Shown piece after piece: positions 60,080 through 64,000 of a stretch of DNA of 64,000 nt. Both the position numbers and the translations under genes were made by a program. The notes under the pieces are model-generated. The model saw only the letters and a list, made by a program, of their open reading frames with translations. It made no database searches and had not been told where the DNA came from. The DNA is from WS-2 sp036507005 (lineage in GTDB: Bacteria; Eisenbacteria; RBG-16-71-46), in assembly GCA_036507005.1 (NCBI GenBank), contig DASXQT010000057.1, positions 6,047-70,046 on the forward strand, read 5' to 3'. The number at the start of each line of letters is the position of its first letter. The stretch's first letter is position 1.

Positions 60080-60769
60080 CTATTCGGTTGTGGGCGCATC
60101 CGGCCACGCGTCGCGTCCCCGCAGCGGCACGAATCGGCATTCGCCGTGTCGCCTTCGCTCCCAGCGATCCTGGGGCATCCGGCGCCAGACCTCGAGATGC
60201 TGCAACTCCTCGCTGCCGACGGGGATCACCAGCACGCCCCGCTCCCCGAGCTGCGCGCGCAGCGCCTGGGGCACGCGGGGTGCGGCTGCGGCGACCAGGA
60301 CCCTAGCATAGGGGGCGAACTCCTGCCATCCCAGCGTCCCGTCGCCGTGGCGCAGCGCGACGTTGCCGATGCCGAGGCTCCGCAGGCGCTGGTCGGCGGC
60401 GCGCAGCAGCGAGGGGACGCGCTCCACGCTGTACACGCGCTCGGCAAGGCGCGCCAGCAGCGCGGTCTGGTATCCGGTCCCGGTGCCCACCTCGAGAACG
60501 CGGTGCGCGGGCTCGAGCTCGGCGAGCTCCAGCATGCGTGCCACGATGTAGGGCTGGGAGATGGTCTGGCCCTCCCCGCTCGGCAGCGCGTGGTCGCCGT
60601 AGGCCCGCGCGATGTAGCCCGGATCCACGAAGGCGTGGCGCGGGATCTCGCCCATCGCCTCGAGCACCCGGCGGTCGCGGATCCCGCGGGCGCGGAGCTG
60701 CTCCTCGACCATGCGCCGGCGCGCGGGCGCCAGCGCGTCGGCCGCGGCGAGCGGCACGCCGTTCCTCAC
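60080..60769 (-). CDS. pcm: Protein-L-isoaspartate O-methyltransferase
   Basis: This 229-residue enzyme starts at GTG in a GTGA overlap with surE. Motifs are MVEEQLRARGIRDRRVLEAM, IPRHAFVDPGYIARAYGDHA, LPSGEGQTISQPYIVARMLE, the SAM site RVLEVGTGTGYQTALLARLA, VYSVERVPSLL and RHGDGTLGW. It repairs isoaspartyl residues in aged proteins using S-adenosylmethionine. The surE-pcm pair is widely conserved and linked to stress survival. The gene is followed directly by tRNA-Pro and, beyond it, acyP and the sigma factor. Confidence 0.95.
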   Translation of the reverse strand: MRNGVPLAAADALAPARRRMVEEQLRARGIRDRRVLEAMGEIPRHAFVDPGYIARAYGDHALPSGEGQTISQPYIVARMLELAELEPAHRVLEVGTGTGYQTALLARLAERVYSVERVPSLLRAADQRLRSLGIGNVALRHGDGTLGWQEFAPYARVLVAAAAPRVPQALRAQLGERGVLVIPVGSEELQHLEVWRRMPQDRWERRRHGECRFVPLRGRDAWPDAPTTE

Positions 60770-61512
60770 TTCCGAAGGTTCCACTCGCTCAGCGTCTCCA
60801 TGGCCGGCCCGTCCGTCAGGTCGAGCTGGAGCGGCGTGACCGAGATCCAGCCCTCGTGCGCCGCGTTGAAGTCGGTGCCTGCGGCCGGGTCCCACACCGG
60901 ATCCTCGCCGCCGATCCAGTAGTAGTCGCGCCCGCGCGGATCCACCTTGCGCACCAGCGTGTCGCGGTAGACCCGGCTGCCGAGCCGGGTGATCGCGACG
61001 CCACGCACCTCGTCCCACGGCCGGAACGGGATGTTCACGTTGAGGAGCTGACGGCGCGGCAGCCCGCGCTCCATCACGTCGCGGGTGAGCCGGGCCACGA
61101 ACGCGGCGGGCTCGACGAAGTCGGTGAGCTCGCGCGTGACCAGCGAGACCGCGACGGCGGGCGCCCCCTGGAGCGAGCCCTCGATCGCGGCCGCGACGGT
61201 GCCCGAATAGAACACGTCCTCGCCCATGTTGGGCCCGTGGTTGATGCCCGAGATCACGAGGTCGGGGGGCTCGTCGAGCAGGCCGTGCCACGCGCACACC
61301 ACGCAGTCGGTGGGCGTGCCGTCCACGCTGTAGACGTCGGCGTCGTGGCGGTGGATGCGGAACGGCCGGTGGAGCGTGAGCGAGTGCGAGGTCGCGCTCT
61401 GGTCGCGGTCGGGGGCCACGATCACCACCCGCCCGAGCGCGGCCAGCTCGGCGCGCAGCGCGCGCAGGGCCGGCGCCATGATGCCGTCGTCGTTGGTGAC
61501 CAGGATGTTCAT
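60766..61512 (-). CDS. surE: 5'-nucleotidase SurE
   Basis: This 248-residue enzyme starts MNILVTNDDGIMAPALRALR at an ATG overlapping the preceding glycosyltransferase gene (ATGA). The metal site NDDG, APDRDQSATSHSLTLHRPFR and VISGINHGPNMGEDVFYSGT are all SurE signatures, and the C-terminal VTPLQLDLTD is also typical. It dephosphorylates nucleoside monophosphates (and some polyphosphates) in the cytoplasm. It is translationally coupled to pcm. Confidence 0.96.
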   Translation of the reverse strand: MNILVTNDDGIMAPALRALRAELAALGRVVIVAPDRDQSATSHSLTLHRPFRIHRHDADVYSVDGTPTDCVVCAWHGLLDEPPDLVISGINHGPNMGEDVFYSGTVAAAIEGSLQGAPAVAVSLVTRELTDFVEPAAFVARLTRDVMERGLPRRQLLNVNIPFRPWDEVRGVAITRLGSRVYRDTLVRKVDPRGRDYYWIGGEDPVWDPAAGTDFNAAHEGWISVTPLQLDLTDGPAMETLSEWNLRK

Positions 61513-62243
61513 CGCTCTCCCCCCTCCCCCGCGGGGCGGGCGCGCAGGGCCGCGCGCATCGCGGCGGGCGGGAGCACGCTCTCGAGCGTGAGCCGCACCA
61601 GCACGCCGAGCACGCGCGGCACGTCGCGCAGCGTGCGGAACTGGCTCTTCTCCTCGGCGTAGACCGTGGGCACCGTGATCTCGGCCAGGCGGAACCCGAG
61701 GCGCGCGGCGCGCACCACGATCTCGGTCTCGAGCTCGTAGCGCCCCGGCGTGATCGGGGTGCGGGCGACCACCGAGCGGCGATAGAGCCGGTAGCCGCAC
61801 TGGCTGTCGGAGACCCGGCACCCGGCCAGGGCGCTCGCCCAGTCCGAGGACATGCGGTTGGCGAAGCGCCGCACCGGCGGCATGTTCGGGGTGCGGGCGC
61901 GCACCCCGAGCACCAGGTCGGCGCCCGCCTCGGCGGCGGCCACGAACGCCGGGAAGCATTCCGGCGGGTGCTGGGCGTCGGCGTCGAGCGTGACCACGGC
62001 GTCGTAGTCCGCGAGCAGCTCGAAGCCCTTGAGGAGCGCGTGGCCCTTGCCGCGGTTGGCGGCGAACGAGTGGAGCCGGGCGCCGAACCTGCGCGCGACC
62101 TCGGCGGTGCCGTCGCGCGAGCCGTCGTCCACCACCAGCGTGTCGGGGGGCGACTCGAGCGCCTGGAGGCGCAGCAGCACCTCGCCCAAGTGAGCGGCGG
62201 CCTGGTAGGCGGGGATCAGCGCGGCGACGCGCAGCCGCGTCAC
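61509..62243 (-). CDS. Family-2 glycosyltransferase (polyprenyl-phosphate type)
   Basis: This 244-residue protein starts at GTG in a GTGA overlap with the acyltransferase-like gene. The GT2 fold is clear: VAALIPAYQAAAHLGEVLLR, TLVVDDGSRDGTAEVARRFG, NRGKGHALLKGFELLADYDA and VVTLDADAQHPPECFPAFVA with its DxD. The later DSQCGYRLYRRSVVARTPIT is the dolichyl-phosphate-sugar synthase-like pattern. It has one hydrophobic C-terminal segment at most. It probably makes a polyprenyl-phosphate sugar or adds a sugar to an envelope lipid. The GT-C protein at 56444 could use such a lipid-linked donor, but this is speculation. Confidence 0.88.
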   Translation of the reverse strand: MTRLRVAALIPAYQAAAHLGEVLLRLQALESPPDTLVVDDGSRDGTAEVARRFGARLHSFAANRGKGHALLKGFELLADYDAVVTLDADAQHPPECFPAFVAAAEAGADLVLGVRARTPNMPPVRRFANRMSSDWASALAGCRVSDSQCGYRLYRRSVVARTPITPGRYELETEIVVRAARLGFRLAEITVPTVYAEEKSQFRTLRDVPRVLGVLVRLTLESVLPPAAMRAALRARPAGEGGER

Positions 62244-63049
62244 GCCAGCCCCTCGGGCAGGGGCTCGAACGCGCACCACTGCCCGGGATGGCGCTCGAGG
62301 TGGCGCAGCACCGCGGCGCGGAATCGGTCGCGCACCCGGGCGCCCGCGGCCAGCGGCGGATCGAAGCACGCCGCGTAGCGGCCGACCGCGAGCCTCACCA
62401 TGACCGCCGGGAGCACCAGGGCCCCGGTGCGGCGGGCGAGCGCCTCGGCCCAGTCGGAGACCGAGCCGCGCGCGCCGGGAGCTCCGCGGTCGCCCATCAG
62501 CGCCACCCACTCGCGCCGCCGCAGCGCCTCGGCGGCGCGGGTCCACAGCGGGCGGGCGGCCAGCGGCCGAACGCCCCAGCGCCGGCGGCGGCGGGCGAAG
62601 AACTCCTCGACCGGGGCGCTCGGGTGGGGCCGCGCCACCACGTGGAGCCGCGTGCCGCGTGCGCCGAGGTACGCGGCGCCCCATTCCCAGTTGCCGATGT
62701 GGGCGGAGAGGAGGATGACGCCGCGGCCCGAGGCTCTCGCCGCGGCCAGGTGCTCCGCCCCGCGCACTTCGATCGCGCGGTCCAAGGCTTCGGAGCCGAG
62801 CCGCGCGAGGCGCAGGAAGTCCGTGAAGGTAAGCGCGAAGTGCTCGAACGCCGAGCGCGCCCGGTCGCGGACCGCGGCGGGCGTGGCGCCGCCCGAGAGC
62901 AGACCGAGGTTGGCCTCGAGCGCGCGGCGCGCGGGCAGGCGCAGCGCGAAGGCGGCGCGCCCGAGGACCACCGCCAGCCGGTCCGCGGCGCGGGCCGGGA
63001 GGACGCGCACCAGAGCGTCGGCGATTCGGTAGCTGATCAGGGCGACCAT
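62240..63049 (-). CDS. LpxL/HtrB-like lipid A late acyltransferase
   Basis: This 269-residue protein starts at the ATG giving MVALISYRIADALVRVLPAR; longer frames upstream run into the tRNA region. Features are AAFALRLPARRALEANLGLL, the HX4E-type active site GVILLSAHIGNWEWGAAYLG, RPLWTRAAEALRRREWVALM with GDRGAPGA, and ALVLPAVMVRLAVGRYAACF. This is the lysophospholipid acyltransferase fold of LpxL/LpxM. It adds a secondary acyl chain to lipid A or a related lipid at the inner membrane, which supports a Gram-negative envelope. It leads the glycosyltransferase-surE-pcm chain. Confidence 0.88.
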   Translation of the reverse strand: MVALISYRIADALVRVLPARAADRLAVVLGRAAFALRLPARRALEANLGLLSGGATPAAVRDRARSAFEHFALTFTDFLRLARLGSEALDRAIEVRGAEHLAAARASGRGVILLSAHIGNWEWGAAYLGARGTRLHVVARPHPSAPVEEFFARRRRRWGVRPLAARPLWTRAAEALRRREWVALMGDRGAPGARGSVSDWAEALARRTGALVLPAVMVRLAVGRYAACFDPPLAAGARVRDRFRAAVLRHLERHPGQWCAFEPLPEGLA

Positions 63050-63121
63050 GGGGCGGGCGTTTCCGGTTGGGCCCCGGGTGGCGCCGCGGCGGCGCCTTCG
63101 GGGCGCTGGAGTGGAAGAGAA

Positions 63122-63198
63122 TGGTCGGGGCGACTGGATTTGAACCAGCGACCACCTGCCCCCCATGCAGGTGCGCTACCAGGCTGCGCTACGCCCCG
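63122..63198 (-). tRNA. tRNA-Pro (anticodon GGG), CCA encoded
   Basis: A full cloverleaf on the minus strand: acceptor CGGGGCG/CGCCCCG, discriminator A followed by genomic CCA (63122-63124), anticodon stem CCTGC/GCAGG and loop ATGGGGG, giving anticodon GGG for codons CCC/CCT. The T-loop is GTTCAAATC. It shares the bases just beyond its 3' end (GAATGG on the plus strand) with the other proline tRNA at 59992. Confidence 0.93.
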
Positions 63199-63295
63199 AC
63201 CCGGAGGAGCCGTGAGGCTCCAGCGCGACGGTGAATCTATCCACCGCAGCGCGCCGGCGCAAGCCGGGGCCCCGGCGTCCAGCTCGGGCGGAGCG

Positions 63296-63754
63296 CTATT
63301 CCTTCGCGCCCGGGCGCGCGGCGCCCGCCCGGAGCCGGCTCAGGATGCTCTTGAGCTCGGCCTTGACCTCGGTGAGCGCGACGCTGCGGTCGGCCTCGGC
63401 GAAGCCGCGCTCGACCGGCGCCTCGCCCGGCTCCTTGCGCTCGTCGAGCAGCCGGCGGCGGGCGCCCGCGATCGTGAAGCGGCGCTGGTAGAGCAGCTCC
63501 TTGATGCGCCCCAGGAGCTTCAGCTCCTCGGGGCGATACATGCGGTTCCCGGCGCGGTTCTTCCGGGGGCGCAGCATGCTGAACTGCGTCTCCCAGTAGC
63601 GCAGCACGTGCGCCTTCACCCGCAGCATGTCGCTCACCTCGCTGATCGAGCGATAGAGCTTGCTGTCGGGGTCCTGCGCCGCCTTTCGGATCGCCACTCG
63701 TTTGCCCCCCGCGCGGCGCCCCTGCGGACGGCGGCCGCGGCGTTCACGCTTCAC
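63296..63754 (-). CDS. MerR-family transcriptional regulator
   Basis: This 152-residue protein starts at GTG, overlapping the end of gpsA by 11 bases; a GTG 19 codons later is an alternative start. After a basic tail (MKRERRGRRPQGRRAGGKRV) comes the MerR helix-turn-helix: LYRSISEVSDMLRVKAHVLR, YWETQFSMLRPRKNRAGNRM, YRPEELKLLGRIKELLYQRR and FTIAGARRRL. The C-terminal ~45 residues form a short helical region without a recognised effector domain. This small MerR type is commonly encoded near tRNA-Pro genes in Gram-negatives. Its target genes are unknown. It lies between gpsA and tRNA-Pro(GGG). Confidence 0.9.
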   Translation of the reverse strand: MKRERRGRRPQGRRAGGKRVAIRKAAQDPDSKLYRSISEVSDMLRVKAHVLRYWETQFSMLRPRKNRAGNRMYRPEELKLLGRIKELLYQRRFTIAGARRRLLDERKEPGEAPVERGFAEADRSVALTEVKAELKSILSRLRAGAARPGAKE

Positions 63755-64000
63755 GCTTCAAGTCCCGCGTCATGAGCGCCATGAGCGCACTCTGGGGATC
63801 GCGTCCCTCGAAGAGCGCGCACACCTGCTCGGTGATCGGCAATTCCACTCCGCGCTTGGCGCCCAGCTCGCGTGCCGCGCGCGCCGTGGTCACTCCCTCG
63901 GCCACCATGACCATGCTGCCCAGGATCTGCTCCAGTCGCTCTCCGCGTCCGAGCCGCTCGCCCACGTGCCGGTTGCGGCTGTGACGACTCATCGCGGTGG
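63744..64000 (-). CDS. gpsA: Glycerol-3-phosphate dehydrogenase [NAD(P)+], C-terminal part
   Basis: Only the last ~85 residues are in the window; the 5' part lies beyond the right edge. The sequence SRNRHVGERLGRGERLEQIL, MVMVAEGVTTARAARELGAK, VELPITEQVCALFEG and LMALMTRDLKREA matches the C-terminal helical domain of GpsA. The frame is open to position 64000. The enzyme reduces dihydroxyacetone phosphate to glycerol-3-phosphate for phospholipid synthesis. Confidence 0.88.
   Translation of the reverse strand, partial: TAMSRHSRNRHVGERLGRGERLEQILGSMVMVAEGVTTARAARELGAKRGVELPITEQVCALFEGRDPQSALMALMTRDLKREA

Noticed and set aside
63122..63198. Reading the second tRNA as tRNA-Met because CAT occurs near the loop
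   Set aside because: With the CCTGC/GCAGG stem the seven-base loop is ATGGGGG, which gives GGG at the anticodon position. The body matches proline tRNA.

Overview
The window is very GC-rich and densely packed with genes. Many neighbouring genes overlap by 4 bases (ATGA, GTGA or TTGA), and GTG or TTG starts are frequent. At least five secreted proteins end in a FlgD-like Ig tail (R/A-PNPF ... YDvxGRrV ... GxYxxRL). TonB receptors carrying a carboxypeptidase-regulatory-like domain and a PorV-like protein are also present. Together these point to a Gram-negative bacterium of the FCB side of the tree; my best guess is a Candidatus Eisenbacteria-like lineage. That placement is inference from protein style only.

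Left end (1-2307): the N-terminal part of a SpmA/SpmB-type membrane protein and an HNH endonuclease-like gene carrying two identical palindromes inside its coding sequence.

Glucan locus (about 2640-30420): this is the most coherent system in the window. A LacI-family regulator heads an operon with a GH144-type (PF10091) enzyme, a CUT1 sugar importer (binding lipoprotein plus two permeases, no ATPase) and a large secreted toroid-type enzyme of unassigned family. A convergent GH1 beta-glucosidase follows. Divergent from it is a second operon: a CBM9-like surface protein, a TonB receptor, a giant fibronectin-type surface protein, a PorV-like barrel, a second GH144 enzyme with a sorting-type tail, and a free-standing GH94 phosphorylase that resembles the C-terminal half of cyclic beta-1,2-glucan synthase. 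A last gene encodes a duplicated lectin-like secreted protein. Three identical 14-base operators (TGTAATCGTTTTCA) sit in front of lacI, of the TonB operon and of the lectin-like gene, so the set behaves as one regulon. I infer a beta-1,2-glucan (sophoro-oligosaccharide) utilisation system: surface endo-cleavage, outer-membrane uptake, ABC import, then phosphorolysis and hydrolysis in the cytoplasm.

Middle (30490-46090): a secreted beta-propeller protein with a probable 3' frameshift; an operon of TonB receptor, YfiR-like protein, sensor kinase and response regulator; a subtilisin-like protease with a separate gene that looks like its pro-domain; a membrane protein; a beta-propeller/dihaem cytochrome c with a sorting-type tail; a cupin; a methyltransferase; and an orphan ABC ATPase.

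Polyuronate block (46099-53155, all minus strand): a processive family-2 glycosyltransferase, an AlgG-like C5-epimerase fused to an extra beta-helix and a C-terminal membrane anchor, an outer-membrane barrel, and a PL6-type lyase. This looks like a compact alginate-like exopolysaccharide locus.

Right end (53595-64000, all minus strand): housekeeping genes. They include a phosphofructokinase with a PPi-type active site, proline dehydrogenase, a DinB-like protein, a membrane glycosyltransferase, apt, a sigma-70 family factor, acylphosphatase, tRNA-Pro(CGG), pcm, surE, a family-2 glycosyltransferase, a lipid A acyltransferase-like protein, tRNA-Pro(GGG), a MerR-family regulator and the C-terminal end of gpsA. 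The surE-pcm-(tRNA, acyP)-sigma order recalls the surE-pcm-nlpD-rpoS neighbourhood of proteobacteria.
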